Shown: piece after piece, positions 43,028-53,346 of the stretch
How positions within the stretch are numbered: the first letter of the stretch is position 1
How the letters are laid out: each line of letters starts with the position of its first letter
Assembly (NCBI RefSeq): GCF_012928505.1
Contig: NZ_JABBJN010000031.1
Span: forward strand, 1-64,000
DNA: 64,000 nucleotides
Source: Achromobacter sp. Bel
GTDB taxonomy: Bacteria > Pseudomonadota > Gammaproteobacteria > Burkholderiales > Burkholderiaceae_B
Direction of reading: 5' to 3'
Notes under the pieces: model-generated
Database searches by the model: none
What the model saw: only the letters and a program-made list of their open reading frames with translations
What the model was told of the DNA's origin: nothing
Program-made: the position numbers and the translations under genes

Positions 43028-43990
43028 TCAGGCGGCGACGTTGATCGATACGAACCAGGGCGTGAAGCGCCGGACGCTGATCGGCATCATGTCTTCAAGC
43101 GAGTCCAGCGCGGCATTGGTGTCGTCCAGCGGGAAATGGCCGGATACAGGCAAACCGCCGGCCGCCATCGACAGGCGCAGCGTGCCGGTGCGATAGGGCC
43201 GCAGCGCGGCGATCACCTCGGCCAGCGGGCGTCCTCGGGCGTCGACCCAGCCCGATTCCCAGGCGGCCTCCGCCATGAGCTCGGCGCGGGGAGTGTCCAT
43301 GCGGGACGCGTCGAAACGGGCGCCCGTGCCGGCGCGCACGGAACCGTGGGCGCCCGACATGGTTTCCACTTCGACTTCATGTTCATGCACGACCACGACC
43401 GTGCGTTGTGCCTGCTGGCGCACCATGTAACGGGTGCCCAAGGCGCGCACGGTGCCCTCGGCGGTCTGTACCAGGAACGGGCGGCGCGCATCGGGCGCGA
43501 CAGAGACCGTCACGGCGCCGTCCAGCAGGCGTACCTGGCGATAGGCGGGCGTGAAGTCCAGATTGACCCGGCTGCGCGCGTCCAGCAGCAACTGGCTGCC
43601 GTCCGACAGCATGTACCGGCGCCGTTCGCCCGTAGCCGTCGCGGCGTCGGCCGCGACATTGTTCAGGGGGTAGAAGGCATTGCCGACATAGGCGGCGCAA
43701 GCGCCTGTACTGGCGAGCGCAAGCGCGCCGGTCAGAAAGCGGCGGCGGGCCGGCATGATGGCCGGGGGCGGAGGGATCAGGGGCTGCGCGGGCGATCCGG
43801 CGGCGTACCCGGCAGGGTAGGCATCGCCAAGCCGGCCGAACGACGATCCTGAAAGCGTGCCTGTCAGCTGTTGCCAGGCATTCTCATGGACAGGGTCAGC
43901 CGCACGCCACGCCAGGAAGTCGTTGTAGTCCTGCGCGGTCGCTTTGCCGGACCGCAGCAGCAGCAACCAATTGATCACCTGGTCCGCCAT
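43028..43990 (-). CDS. FecR family transmembrane sensor / anti-sigma protein (orphan)
   Basis: Predicted 320-residue protein: an N-terminal DUF4880-type cytoplasmic region (about 1-45; DYNDFLAWRAADPVHENAWQ), a proline-rich linker, a hydrophobic segment near 87-105 led by RRRFLTG (twin-arginine-like), and a periplasmic FecR domain (about 120-215; RYMLSDGSQLLLDARSRV). FecR proteins relay signals from TonB receptors to FecI-type sigma factors. No such sigma factor or receptor gene is adjacent. ATG 43990 with AGGA 7 bases upstream is preferred over ATG 44029. Confidence 0.88.
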   Translation of the reverse strand: MADQVINWLLLLRSGKATAQDYNDFLAWRAADPVHENAWQQLTGTLSGSSFGRLGDAYPAGYAAGSPAQPLIPPPPAIMPARRRFLTGALALASTGACAAYVGNAFYPLNNVAADAATATGERRRYMLSDGSQLLLDARSRVNLDFTPAYRQVRLLDGAVTVSVAPDARRPFLVQTAEGTVRALGTRYMVRQQAQRTVVVVHEHEVEVETMSGAHGSVRAGTGARFDASRMDTPRAELMAEAAWESGWVDARGRPLAEVIAALRPYRTGTLRLSMAAGGLPVSGHFPLDDTNAALDSLEDMMPISVRRFTPWFVSINVAA

Positions 43991-44128
43991 GGGTTGTCCT
44001 TGGGCGTACTTCACTTCATCATCCCGCATGCGATGCTGGCGGGGATCCTTTCGATGGCAATTTGTAAATAATAAAGGTTTTTTACCAAAGATTACGGCCT
44101 GGTTGTCAATTCTTGACGAATCTACGGC

Positions 44129-44155
44129 AAAAAAGCCGGCTGAAGCCGGCTTTTT
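44129..44155 (-). terminator. Terminator of murJ
   Basis: Arms AAAAAAGCCGGCT and AGCCGGCTTTTT with centre GA form a symmetric hairpin with A and T runs on both sides, so it works in both directions. It lies 32 bases beyond the murJ stop and upstream of the FecR gene. Confidence 0.9.
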
Positions 44156-44186
44156 GATGGGGAAGGTGCCCTAAGGGCCGAAATTA

Positions 44187-45743
44187 TCAGCCGCGGCGTC
44201 GTCCAAAGTCCTTAAGGCGGAAGCCAAAGAGTAACAACGTTCCGAAGTAGACCAGCCCGCAGGCGGCCAATACGCCGCCCAGCCACGCGGCCCGCAGGCC
44301 CGCATGGGCTTGCAAGGCGATCCAGTCGATTCGCCCGTCCGCATACCAAAGCAGGGCGGACAGCGCGGCCAGCGCCGGGATCAGGCGCAGCACGAACACC
44401 GCCCAGCCCGGGGCCGGCTGATAGACGCCACGGCGGCGCAATCCGATCAGCAGCGCCAGCGCGTTCAGGCAGGCGCCCAGCCCGATGGCCAGGGCCAGGC
44501 CGGCGTGGGCCATGAGCGGCACCAGCGCCACGTTCATCAGCTGCGTCAGGATCAGCACGCCGATGGCGATCTTGACCGGCGTCCGGATGTCCTGCTTGGC
44601 GTAAAAGCCAGGCGCCAGGATTTTCACAGACAGCAGGCCGATCAGGCCGACAGAATAGGAAATCACGGCCAGGCGGGTCTGCAGCACGTCATGGGCGGCA
44701 AAGGCGCCGTAGTGGAACAGCGTGGCGACCAGGCCGTCCGACAGCAGCGCCATGCCCACCGCGGCGGGCAGGCCCAGCAGCAGGACCAGGCGCAGGCCCC
44801 AGTCCAGCAGGGCGCTGTAGCCGTCGTGGTCGTCCCGCGCGTGGGCGGCCGACAGGCTGGGCAGCAGCACCGTGCCCAGGGCGACGCCCAGCAGCGCGGT
44901 GGGGAATTCCATCAGACGGTCGGCGAACGACAGCCAGGTCACGCTGCCCGGCGTCAGCCAGGTGGCGATGTTGGTGTTGATCAGCAAGGAAATCTGCGCC
45001 ACCGAGACGCCCAGCGTGGCGGGGGCCATCTGCTTGAGGATGCGCTGGACGGTGGGATCGGCCCACGCCTCGCGGAAACGCAGGGAAAAGCGCGGCGTCA
45101 GGCCGAGCCGCGACAGGGCGATCCATTGCACCGCCAATTGCGCCACGCCGCCGATCATGACGCCGATGGCCAACGCGTAGACCGGGACGTCCATGCGGGG
45201 TGCCAGCCAGACGCAGGCGCCGATCATGGCCAGGTTCAGCAGCACCGGCGTGAACGCCGGTACGGCGAAACGGCGCCAGGTGTTCAGCACGCCCGAGGCG
45301 AAGGCGATCAACGACATGCAGAAGATGTAGGGGAACATCATCCGCGTCATCCAGACGGCGGCGCCGAATTCGGTATCTCGGGCGGCCCCTCGCAGGCCGC
45401 TGGCCATGGCGGACACGACCCAGGGGGCGGCCACGATGCCGATCAGCGTGATCAGCATCAGGGTGGCCGTCAATAGCAGGGCCACGCGGTCCAGCAGGGT
45501 GCGGACCTCTTCTTCGGACCGGTTGTTGCGCGCGCTGCCCAGGATGGGCACGAAGGCCTGGGAGAAAGCGCCTTCGGCGAACAGCCGCCGCAACAGGTTG
45601 GGGATACGGAAGGCGACCCAGAAGGCGTCCGTGATGGGGCCGGCGCCAAAGGCGCGGGCGACCAGGATGTCGCGGATCAGGCCGGAAATACGGGACAGCA
45701 GGGTGAAGCTGCTAACAGTGGCCGCCGAACGGAACAGGCTCAT
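44187..45743 (-). CDS. murJ: Lipid II flippase MurJ
   Basis: Predicted 518-residue MOP-superfamily flippase with about 14 membrane helices. The start MSLFRSAATVSSFTLLSRISG and the segments GLIRDILVARAFG and RIPNLLRRLFAEGAFSQAFVPI are diagnostic, and the arginines of RRLFAEGA line the central cavity. ATG 45743 matches the family N terminus; the frame to 45818 runs through a terminator-like hairpin. It exports lipid II for peptidoglycan assembly. Confidence 0.96.
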   Translation of the reverse strand: MSLFRSAATVSSFTLLSRISGLIRDILVARAFGAGPITDAFWVAFRIPNLLRRLFAEGAFSQAFVPILGSARNNRSEEEVRTLLDRVALLLTATLMLITLIGIVAAPWVVSAMASGLRGAARDTEFGAAVWMTRMMFPYIFCMSLIAFASGVLNTWRRFAVPAFTPVLLNLAMIGACVWLAPRMDVPVYALAIGVMIGGVAQLAVQWIALSRLGLTPRFSLRFREAWADPTVQRILKQMAPATLGVSVAQISLLINTNIATWLTPGSVTWLSFADRLMEFPTALLGVALGTVLLPSLSAAHARDDHDGYSALLDWGLRLVLLLGLPAAVGMALLSDGLVATLFHYGAFAAHDVLQTRLAVISYSVGLIGLLSVKILAPGFYAKQDIRTPVKIAIGVLILTQLMNVALVPLMAHAGLALAIGLGACLNALALLIGLRRRGVYQPAPGWAVFVLRLIPALAALSALLWYADGRIDWIALQAHAGLRAAWLGGVLAACGLVYFGTLLLFGFRLKDFGRRRG

Positions 45744-45756
45744 GGATGGACTACAT

Positions 45757-45777
45757 AAAAAAAGGGCCGGCTGGCCC
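45757..45777 (-). terminator. Terminator-like hairpin just upstream of murJ
   Basis: On the minus strand GGGCC-AGCC-GGCCC is followed by seven T. The T run ends 13 bases before the murJ ATG. It could end the upstream SDR/adk transcript or act as an attenuator of murJ. Confidence 0.65.
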
Positions 45778-45829
45778 CACAAACATAACGCCCATTGAAA
45801 GGGACCATGCCCCGCCACACACCGCTCCA

Positions 45830-45898
45830 GGCCGCCCCAAGGGGAAAAACGCCCCCTCGGGGGGCAGCAAGCGTGCGAAGCATGCGCGGCGTGGGGGC
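45830..45898. repeat. Dispersed GC-rich intergenic repeat, copy 2
   Basis: Contains AGGCCGCCCCAA, then GCCCCCTCGGGGGGCAGCAA, then a GCGTGCGAAGCATGCG region and GGCGTGGGGGC. It aligns with the reverse complement of 39970-40044. It directly follows the SDR stop codon (minus strand). Confidence 0.7.
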
Positions 45899-45902
45899 AT
45901 CA

Positions 45903-46661
45903 TCACTTCGGCGGCATGCGGATGGCGCCGTCCAGACGGATGGTTTCGCCGTTCAGCATATCGTTCGTGACGATGCTGTAGACCAGTTTGGCGTAGTCTT
46001 CCGGACGGCCCAGGCGGGCGGGGAAGGGGATGCTGGCGGCCAGAGAATCCTGCACTTCCTGGGGCATGCCGAAAATCATCGGCGTACCGAAGATCCCCGG
46101 GGCAATGGTCATGCAGCGGATGCCGGTCTTGGCCAGGTCGCGGGCGATCGGCAGGGTCATGCCGGCTACGCCGGCCTTCGACGCGGCGTAGGCGGCCTGG
46201 CCGATCTGGCCGTCGAACGCGGCGACAGACGCCGTGTTGATCATCACGCCGCGCTCACCGGTGGGCTCGGGCGTGTTGGCGCTCATGGCCTCGGCGGCCA
46301 GGCGCATCATGTTGAAGCTGCCGATCAGGTTGATCGACACGACTTTCTGGAACAGGTCCAGCGGATGCGCGCCGTTCTTGCCGACGATCTTGGCGGCGGG
46401 CGCCACGCCCGCGCAGTTCACCAGGCCGAAGAGGGCGCCCAATTCTAGGGCCGCGGCGACGGCGCTCTTGCCATCGGCTTCCTGGGTCACGTCGCAGTGG
46501 ACGTAGCGCTGGCCGAGTTCCTTGGCCAAGGCCTGGCCAGGTTCGTCCTGCACGTCGGCGATGACGACCTTGGCGCCGTTTTCCACCAGCATGCGCACGG
46601 TGCCTGCACCCAGGCCGGACGCGCCGCCCGTAACGATGAATACCTTGTTCGCGATTTCCAT
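45903..46661 (-). CDS. SDR family 3-hydroxyacyl-CoA dehydrogenase (HSD10-like)
   Basis: Predicted 252-residue classical [15 protein letters not shown] cofactor motif, [19 protein letters not shown] active site and the PGIFGTPM loop. The sequence pattern ([31 protein letters not shown]) is that of bacterial type 2 3-hydroxyacyl-CoA dehydrogenases used in fatty-acid or branched-chain degradation. ATG 46661 is chosen; the longer frame to 46787 lies in the adk-SDR gap. Confidence 0.9.
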   Translation of the reverse strand: MEIANKVFIVTGGASGLGAGTVRMLVENGAKVVIADVQDEPGQALAKELGQRYVHCDVTQEADGKSAVAAALELGALFGLVNCAGVAPAAKIVGKNGAHPLDLFQKVVSINLIGSFNMMRLAAEAMSANTPEPTGERGVMINTASVAAFDGQIGQAAYAASKAGVAGMTLPIARDLAKTGIRCMTIAPGIFGTPMIFGMPQEVQDSLAASIPFPARLGRPEDYAKLVYSIVTNDMLNGETIRLDGAIRMPPK

Positions 46662-46795
46662 GTCTCTACCACCAGAACAGTTCAAGGGGATGAATGCGGC
46701 GCGGCAGGCGCCGAATGTGACAAGGCCTTCGGGCCGGTGCCGGAACGCGTCGCGTCCGGCCGGCGCCGAAGGCCTGCAGGCCAACAATGCGCCAA

Positions 46796-47470
<675 letters not shown>

Positions 47471-47543
47471 TTATTTTTTGTGATCCGGGGGATTATGCCG
47501 CAATGCAGCAGCCAATGCGGGGCTGCGCCATGGGAAATAACCC

Positions 47544-48308
47544 TTATATCTGTTTGCTGTAGATCAACCGGACGCGCTCCAGATCGGCCGGGGTATCTAC
47601 CCCTGCGGCGGGAGGGCTGGACGCCCGGTGTACGACGATGTGGTGGCCATGTTCCATGGCGCGCAGCTGTTCCAGCGACTCGAACCGTTCCAGCACCCCT
47701 TGCGGCAGGGTCGGGAAGCGGCGCAGGAAGGACACGCGGTAGGCGTACAGCCCGATGTGGTGCCAGGCAGGCAGGCCGTCGGCCAGCACGCGTTCGCCTG
47801 CGGCCAATGCGTCACGGGCCCAGGGAATGGGGGCGCGCGAGAAATACAGCGCGCGGCCGTCGACGGCGCAGACCAGCTTGACGACGTTCGGGTTGAACAG
47901 CGCTTCGGCGTCGGCTAGCGGGCAGGCGCAGGTCGCGATGTCGGCTTCCGGATGGGCCTGGAGCTTGGCGGCGACGGCGTCGATGAGTTCGGGTTCGATC
48001 AGCGGTTCGTCGCCCTGGACGTTCACCACGATCGCATCGTCGGGCAGGCCCAGCTGCTCCACGGCTTCGGCCAGGCGGTCGGTGCCGGTGGGGTGGTCGC
48101 CGCGCGTCATCAGCGCGATCAGGCCATGGGCGTCGGCGGCTGCCTGGACGCGGACGTCATCCGTCGCGATGTACAACTGCGATGCGCCCGACAGGGCGGC
48201 CCGTTCGGCCGTGCGCACGACCATCGGCTTGCCGGCGATGTCGGCAAGCGGTTTATCAGGCAGGCGGGTCGAGGCGGTCCGCGCCGGGATCAGGGCAATG
48301 AAACTCAC
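47544..48308 (-). CDS. kdsB: 3-deoxy-manno-octulosonate cytidylyltransferase
   Basis: Predicted 254-residue enzyme activating Kdo as CMP-Kdo for lipopolysaccharide. Starts [21 protein letters not shown], with [17 protein letters not shown] and the late segment [11 protein letters not shown], all family hallmarks. It follows the Trm112-like gene by 11 bases, the usual arrangement in Burkholderiales. Confidence 0.97.
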   Translation of the reverse strand: MSFIALIPARTASTRLPDKPLADIAGKPMVVRTAERAALSGASQLYIATDDVRVQAAADAHGLIALMTRGDHPTGTDRLAEAVEQLGLPDDAIVVNVQGDEPLIEPELIDAVAAKLQAHPEADIATCACPLADAEALFNPNVVKLVCAVDGRALYFSRAPIPWARDALAAGERVLADGLPAWHHIGLYAYRVSFLRRFPTLPQGVLERFESLEQLRAMEHGHHIVVHRASSPPAAGVDTPADLERVRLIYSKQI

Positions 48309-48319
48309 GATGGGGGCGG

Positions 48320-48502
48320 TCAGTTGGCGGCGGGCGTTTCGTCCAGCGCGCGGGCTTCCGACTCCAGCATGACGGGGATGCCGTCACGCAGCGGGAAGGC
48401 CAGGCGGTCGGCGCGGCAAACCAGTTCGGCTTGCTGTCGGTCGTGTTCGAGGCGGCCCTTGCACAAGGGGCAGACGAGGATGTCGAGAAGTCGGGATTCC
48501 AT
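48320..48502 (-). CDS. Trm112 family protein (YcaR-like)
   Basis: Predicted 60-residue protein with CPLC near residue 11 and a further cysteine ([19 protein letters not shown]). It lies between kdsB and lpxK positions as in many proteobacteria, where the small gene is conserved with Kdo/lipid A genes. Function in bacteria is unclear; eukaryotic Trm112 activates methyltransferases. Confidence 0.92.
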   Translation of the reverse strand: MESRLLDILVCPLCKGRLEHDRQQAELVCRADRLAFPLRDGIPVMLESEARALDETPAAN

Positions 48503-48696
48503 GACCGGGATTCTAAAACAGTTTTGCGGGTGGACAGCGGGGAGCTTTCCTCGGGGCGAACCTCATTGGCAGACCAAAGGAATACCGGTTTCCGTTCGTT
48601 TGTTAATTAATGTCATGTTTTGCATTGAATGCTGCAAATTCGGGGACGGTTCGTCGCTATCATCCGCCGCGTTTCTCGGTAAAGGAAAGCAGCGCA

Positions 48697-50919
48697 ATGG
48701 ATGCGAATACCCTCAAGATCGGATTGATGCTGATCATTCTGGTCTGGTCAATCATCAGCTGGATCACCTATATGGTGCGGCGCAGCGACAACAAGGGGGC
48801 CTTGCGTGAACTGAGGCAGGAGGGCGAGGCGCTGCGCGCCATGACCAGCGACGAGCGCGCGCTGGTGCAGCCCTTTCTCGTGTCCCCCGCCAATCCCAAG
48901 AAGGTCGCAAGCCTCGTCAATGAGGGCATCGTCGCGTTAAAGGGGCCGTTCGTACGCCATGGGCTTCAGACCGGCCAGGGCGGGTCGACCATGCATGACA
49001 CCTTGGGCGGTGTCGATGTGGTGTTGCCCTATGACGCGCGCGACTACCTGCTTGAGGACAATCAGGCCGAAGTGGTCATGACGGAGAAATTCGCCATTGT
49101 CGTGGCCCTGAACGGCCAATTCGACATCGCCGGCGGCCGCGACCGAGATGTGCGCCGGCAGAAGCAAGGCCAGCAGTGGTCGGGCGGCAAGGTAGGGGCG
49201 CTGCAAGACGTGGTGCCGGTGGAGGTGTCGGCGGAAAGCGGGAAAGATGAGCGCGAGTTTGCAGACGCTCTGCGCGTGGAGATCCTGAGCCAGCGCGACG
49301 AGACGCCCGCTGAAATCGCCGAGCGTCAACGGCCTGGCATCGGATTCTGGATTGCCATGGTGTGGCTGCTGGTCTTTGCCGGCCTGGCTGCGACCGTGGC
49401 TGGCGGTGGCGTCGCCTTTGCGGGCGCGGCGACTGCGCTGGCCGTGCTGGCGCTGTGGCTGACCGGGCGACGTCGGGCGCCGGATGCGCCGCAGAAGGTG
49501 AACCAGGCGCGCGGCGAGCTCAATGCCGTCGTGCTGACCAATCCGGAGAACACGCAAGCCGTGTCCACCCAGCTGTTCCTGGGCGACAAGCTGCCGATCA
49601 AGTTGCCTGACCATTGGCGCAGCACGCTGACCCTGCCTGAAGACGGTCGGGTTGACGTGGACGTGCGGGTGGACGATTACGCCGTCCTGCGCTTGGGCGG
49701 CAACTATTCATTGGATGAGGAGCAGCGCCGGTTTCCGCGCGTCTATTGGGGCCGCCACGCGACGCTTGCGCTGGTGGGGATGCTGGCCGGCGTCGCGGTG
49801 TGGGTAACGGCAGACAACCTGAGGGGCGATGCGGCGTTGACGAGTGCCTGGTTGCGCGGCGAGCCGGCCCGCAGCTATGAATCGGCGGCTGCCCTGGCCC
49901 AGGACCAGCCGGGCTTCGGCACGATGGTGTCGCTGCAGGGCCACGGGCGCTGCGAGTTGCGCCACATCGACGAGTTCGACCGCGCTGCTTTCGATTGCCA
50001 TCGCTTGCGGTGGAACGGGGCGCCGCCGCAGGCGGCTCCGCTGGAGGTGGATGCGGCCATCCTGCAGCTGTATTCGGGCGATTTCCTGAAGACCCGGCCC
50101 AACCCGATGATGGACATGATGATCCGGAGCCAGGCCATGCGCCAGATGGGCGCCAACCCGATGGCGCTCTACGGCGCCCGCTCCTTGTCGGCCGAGACCG
50201 TGGTCGGACTGAGCAAGACCGTGCTGACCATCGAGTTGGCGTGCGAGTCCGCCACCGGCGCCGCGATTGCCGCGTGCGATCAATTGAAGAAAGGGTTTGT
50301 CGACGCCCTCCTGCTGGCCAGGGAAGAGCCCGGGAATTGGCTGGAGCTGCTCCGGCTGGTGGAGGCCGGGGCGTTCAACGCCAATGGGCGCAGGGATGAC
50401 GGCGTGCTGATGTCGCGCGACGTGCGCCGTCTGCGTGAGCTTGCCCGGCCCAGCATGGCGCCGGCGATCAAGGCGGCGCTGGACCGTGCGTCCCGCAGCG
50501 CGATGGCGACTCAGAAGGGCGGTGTGGTTCTGAACGTGCTGCCCGGCCCTTACGCCACGTTGCCCGACTTGAAGGACCTGCACAATGAGGACCTGTTGGC
50601 GGCCTGGGGCCAGCAGAAGACGGTGATGTCGCCGGAAGGCGCAATGCCGTTCAAGCTTGCCGGCATGGTGGTGGGAGTGGGCGCCGATGCGTCGGGCGCC
50701 GGTGCGTCGGGCGCGCCGGAAATCACCGTGGATGCCTCGCGCAGCCTGGATGATCCATGGCCGGCCCTGGCCCGCATGGCGTGGCTGGCGCTGGCAGCTT
50801 TGCTGGTGCTGGTGCATGCGCCTCTCGCGCTGATCCGGATGCGGGCCGCCTCTGCACGGGAGCGCGCCTTGCAGGAATATGTGCAGCAGCGCAGCGCCGC
50901 CAAGCCCGCGTTTTTCTAG
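48697..50919 (+). CDS. IgaA/UmoB-like inner-membrane protein
   Basis: Predicted 740-residue protein: membrane helix at about 8-25, cytoplasmic domain, helix pair at about 215-257, another helix near 361-381, a large periplasmic part and a last helix near 696-717. The segments [16 protein letters not shown] and [15 protein letters not shown] resemble the IgaA pattern of a beta-rich cytoplasmic domain with VHLP and VISLNG. IgaA restrains the Rcs phosphorelay in enterobacteria, a system not expected here. The assignment is by remembered pattern, so moderate. AAGGAAA precedes ATG 48697. It reads against lpxK, sharing a CTAG at the stops. Confidence 0.6.
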   Translation: MDANTLKIGLMLIILVWSIISWITYMVRRSDNKGALRELRQEGEALRAMTSDERALVQPFLVSPANPKKVASLVNEGIVALKGPFVRHGLQTGQGGSTMHDTLGGVDVVLPYDARDYLLEDNQAEVVMTEKFAIVVALNGQFDIAGGRDRDVRRQKQGQQWSGGKVGALQDVVPVEVSAESGKDEREFADALRVEILSQRDETPAEIAERQRPGIGFWIAMVWLLVFAGLAATVAGGGVAFAGAATALAVLALWLTGRRRAPDAPQKVNQARGELNAVVLTNPENTQAVSTQLFLGDKLPIKLPDHWRSTLTLPEDGRVDVDVRVDDYAVLRLGGNYSLDEEQRRFPRVYWGRHATLALVGMLAGVAVWVTADNLRGDAALTSAWLRGEPARSYESAAALAQDQPGFGTMVSLQGHGRCELRHIDEFDRAAFDCHRLRWNGAPPQAAPLEVDAAILQLYSGDFLKTRPNPMMDMMIRSQAMRQMGANPMALYGARSLSAETVVGLSKTVLTIELACESATGAAIAACDQLKKGFVDALLLAREEPGNWLELLRLVEAGAFNANGRRDDGVLMSRDVRRLRELARPSMAPAIKAALDRASRSAMATQKGGVVLNVLPGPYATLPDLKDLHNEDLLAAWGQQKTVMSPEGAMPFKLAGMVVGVGADASGAGASGAPEITVDASRSLDDPWPALARMAWLALAALLVLVHAPLALIRMRAASARERALQEYVQQRSAAKPAFF

Positions 50920-51965
50920 GCGCGCGCAGGGGCAGGCTGGCGCAGTGCCTGCGCCAGCCAATCGAACAGTTGCGGGTCCGAGAAGTCGGCCTGCACCGGC
51001 ACTTCCCACAACCGCGCGTCGTGCAAGGCGGCGCACTTGATCGCGTCCTTGGACGTGACGAGGATGGTCTCCGCCGTGATCGCCTGGAAGGGCGATTCCG
51101 CATAGTCGTGGTGATCAGGCAGCGGCAGCGTCGCATCCAGCACGATACCAGCGGCGCGCAGCGTCGTGAAAAACCGTTCAGGGTTGCCGATACCGGCCGC
51201 GGCCGCGATGCGCGGCTGCCCCGCATAGGCGGACAACGGCCGCCTGGAGCCGCCTTCGATCTGGCGGGTTTCGCCCGGTTCCAACCACATCCGCACCTGG
51301 CGTGGACGGGCATTGCCCGTTGTCGCCGGGCGGCCGTCGGCGGTGCCGATATTGGTGACCACCACATCTACATCCTGCAAGCGGCTGGCGGGTTCACGCA
51401 AGGGGCCGGCGGGCAGCAGGCGGCCATTGCCGACGCCGCGTTCGTCCTGCACCACGATTTCGATGTCGCGCGCCAGCGCCAGGTGCTGCAGGCCGTCGTC
51501 GGACACGATCACGTCCACCTCCGGGTGCGCTTGCAACAAGGCCTGGGCCGCCCGTGCGCGCTTCGGGTGCACGGAGACGGGGGCGCCGGTCGCGCGGGCG
51601 ATCAGGGCGGGTTCGTCGCCGTAGCGGGCAGCCTCAAGCGCCCCGGTCCCGACGCGGGCGTCCGGGCCGATCTTCACGCCATAACCCCTGCTGACCACGC
51701 CTGGCGTGTAGCCGCGCGCGCGCAGCCCTTGGACCGTGGCGATGACCATCGGTGTCTTGCCCGTGCCGCCCACGTAGATGTTGCCGACCACCACTACCGG
51801 CACCGGCGCGCGATAGGCTGGCCGGGAACCGTCCAGGTATTGTCTGCGCTTGCGGGCCACGGCCCACGCTGTCAGCGCGGACAGCGGCAGCAGCAGGCCT
51901 GAAAGCCAACCGCCGTGCTGCCACTGGCGCGCCAGCAGCGAGGCAGAAGAACGCGTGGTGGTCAC
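50916..51965 (-). CDS. lpxK: Tetraacyldisaccharide 4'-kinase
   Basis: Predicted 349-residue inner-membrane-associated kinase that phosphorylates the lipid A precursor at 4'. An N-terminal hydrophobic helix (about 17-36) precedes the Walker [13 protein letters not shown], and the segments [19 protein letters not shown] and VTSKDAIKC are family signatures. The start codon is GTG, overlapping the exbD stop (GTGA), so it is translationally coupled. Confidence 0.95.
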   Translation of the reverse strand: MTTTRSSASLLARQWQHGGWLSGLLLPLSALTAWAVARKRRQYLDGSRPAYRAPVPVVVVGNIYVGGTGKTPMVIATVQGLRARGYTPGVVSRGYGVKIGPDARVGTGALEAARYGDEPALIARATGAPVSVHPKRARAAQALLQAHPEVDVIVSDDGLQHLALARDIEIVVQDERGVGNGRLLPAGPLREPASRLQDVDVVVTNIGTADGRPATTGNARPRQVRMWLEPGETRQIEGGSRRPLSAYAGQPRIAAAAGIGNPERFFTTLRAAGIVLDATLPLPDHHDYAESPFQAITAETILVTSKDAIKCAALHDARLWEVPVQADFSDPQLFDWLAQALRQPAPARA

Positions 51966-52375
51966 CGGGAGGTCTGGGCGGCGAAGTTGACGCGGCCGAT
52001 GCCGGCCAGCCGGGCGGCTTCCATGATGTTGATCACGGATTGATGGGTGGCTTGGGCGTCGGCGTTGATGACGACGAGAGGTTCGGGCTTGCCGGCCGCG
52101 GCCTGGCGCAGGGCCTCGGCGATTTCGGGCGGCGTGGAAACGTCGATCAGCGTGCCATTCAGCGCGTAGCGCCCGTCCTGGCTGACGGCGACTTCCAGCG
52201 CGGGCGGCGTGTCCTGTTCGGACGAGGCTTGGGGCAGCGTCACTTTCAGCTGCGTGAAACGCGCGAACGATGTGGTGGCCGCCAGGAAGATCAGGATGAC
52301 CAGCAGGACGTCGATGAGCGGAATCAGGTTGATGTCCAGTTCATCGCGGTCGCCGCGGGAGCCGCGGAAATTCAT
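51962..52375 (-). CDS. exbD: Biopolymer transport protein ExbD/TolR
   Basis: Predicted 137-residue single-pass protein with an N-terminal helix (about 17-38) carrying the conserved aspartate ([14 protein letters not shown]) and a periplasmic domain. With ExbB it forms a proton-driven motor for TonB-type import. It overlaps both exbB (ATGA) and lpxK. Confidence 0.93.
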   Translation of the reverse strand: MNFRGSRGDRDELDINLIPLIDVLLVILIFLAATTSFARFTQLKVTLPQASSEQDTPPALEVAVSQDGRYALNGTLIDVSTPPEIAEALRQAAAGKPEPLVVINADAQATHQSVINIMEAARLAGIGRVNFAAQTSR

Positions 52376-52995
52376 GAACGTCCCTCGCGCGGGGCGGGGG
52401 CGGAGGACACGGCGCGGACCAGGCGCGACGCCGATTGCTCCATGGCGCTCAGGTAGCCGTCGACGCGGCTACGCAGGTAGCGGTGCGCGATCATGGCGGG
52501 AATGGCGATCAGGATGCCGAAACCGGTGTTGTAGAGCGCGATCGAGATGCCGCGCGCCAGTTGCGCCGGATCGCCGCCGCCGGGCGTATACGAGCCGAAA
52601 ATCTCGATCATGCCGACCACTGTGCCGAACAGGCCCATCAGCGGTGCGACGACGGCGATGGTGCCGATGGCGGGGATGTAGCGGCTGAGGTCGTGGGCGA
52701 CCGCGCGGCCGGCGTCTTCGACCACGTTGCGCAGTTCTTCGCGGGGCAGATGGCGGTGACGCATCACTTCGGCCAGCACCCGGCCAAGCGGCGAGTTGCG
52801 TTCCAGCCGATGGATCGATTCGGGGGTGTCCTGATGGTTGCGCAGCATGTCGGCGACCTGCTCGTTCAGGCCTCGGGGCAGGATCAGGCTACGGCGCAAG
52901 GAGAGGAAGCGCTCGAATATCAGCGCCAGACCCAGCACGGATGTCGCCAGCAGGGGCCAGATAGGCCAGCCGGCCTCGCGCAAAATGGAAAGCAA
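52372..52995 (-). CDS. exbB: MotA/TolQ/ExbB proton channel family protein
   Basis: Predicted 207-residue three-helix protein: helix near 9-30 (GWPIWPLLATSVLGLALI), and helices in IPAIGTIAVVAPLMGLFGTVVGMI and ISIALYNTGFGILIAIPAMIA. The start is taken as TTG 52995, since GGGAG lies 9 bases upstream and the product then begins LSILREAGWPIWP as in relatives. ATG 53046 in frame has no ribosome binding site. Confidence 0.9.
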   Translation of the reverse strand: MLSILREAGWPIWPLLATSVLGLALIFERFLSLRRSLILPRGLNEQVADMLRNHQDTPESIHRLERNSPLGRVLAEVMRHRHLPREELRNVVEDAGRAVAHDLSRYIPAIGTIAVVAPLMGLFGTVVGMIEIFGSYTPGGGDPAQLARGISIALYNTGFGILIAIPAMIAHRYLRSRVDGYLSAMEQSASRLVRAVSSAPAPREGRS

Positions 52996-53346
52996 AGCGT
53001 TCAACTCCCGGGAAACCCTGGCGCGCAGGGGGGCGCACCTTGGCATCTGATCAAGCCGAAACTGTAACGGTGCGGCGGGGTTGTGGCAAGGCGGGTTGAC
53101 CCCGGAATTATCCACAGAAGTTGTGGATAATTCTGTGCAAAACTCTGCCGGAACGCTTGTGGGCACAGGGCTTGCGCTTGTTTGCTTCAAATGAGCGCAG
53201 TGGTGTTTCCGTAAAAAACTTATATAAATCAATGAATTGCACCGAAAATGCTGGCTGTCTGGCCCATTGCTGCAAAAACCTGTGGACGCGGTATCATTGC
53301 GGCCCGCTACGTATGCCCTGTGGACAGGTACGCATCGGAAAGCCTC
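52996..53346. other. Intergenic region between exbB and xseA
   Basis: This region is divergent and AT-richer than its surroundings. It contains two inverted perfect DnaA boxes (53108-53130) and several weaker TGTGGAC-type sequences nearer xseA (around 53281 and 53321). No coding sequence is credible in it. Confidence 0.6.
53105..53133. promoter_or_regulatory. Inverted pair of perfect DnaA boxes
   Basis: GAATTATCCACA and TGTGGATAATTC are exact inverted repeats separated by five bases. Each contains TTATCCACA, a consensus DnaA box (53108-53116 and, reversed, 53122-53130). The 29-bp element lies between divergent genes. Confidence 0.75.

Noticed and set aside
53105-53346. Origin of replication at the DnaA boxes
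   Set aside because: Only two perfect boxes, no AT-rich unwinding array and no dnaA, dnaN or parAB genes nearby.
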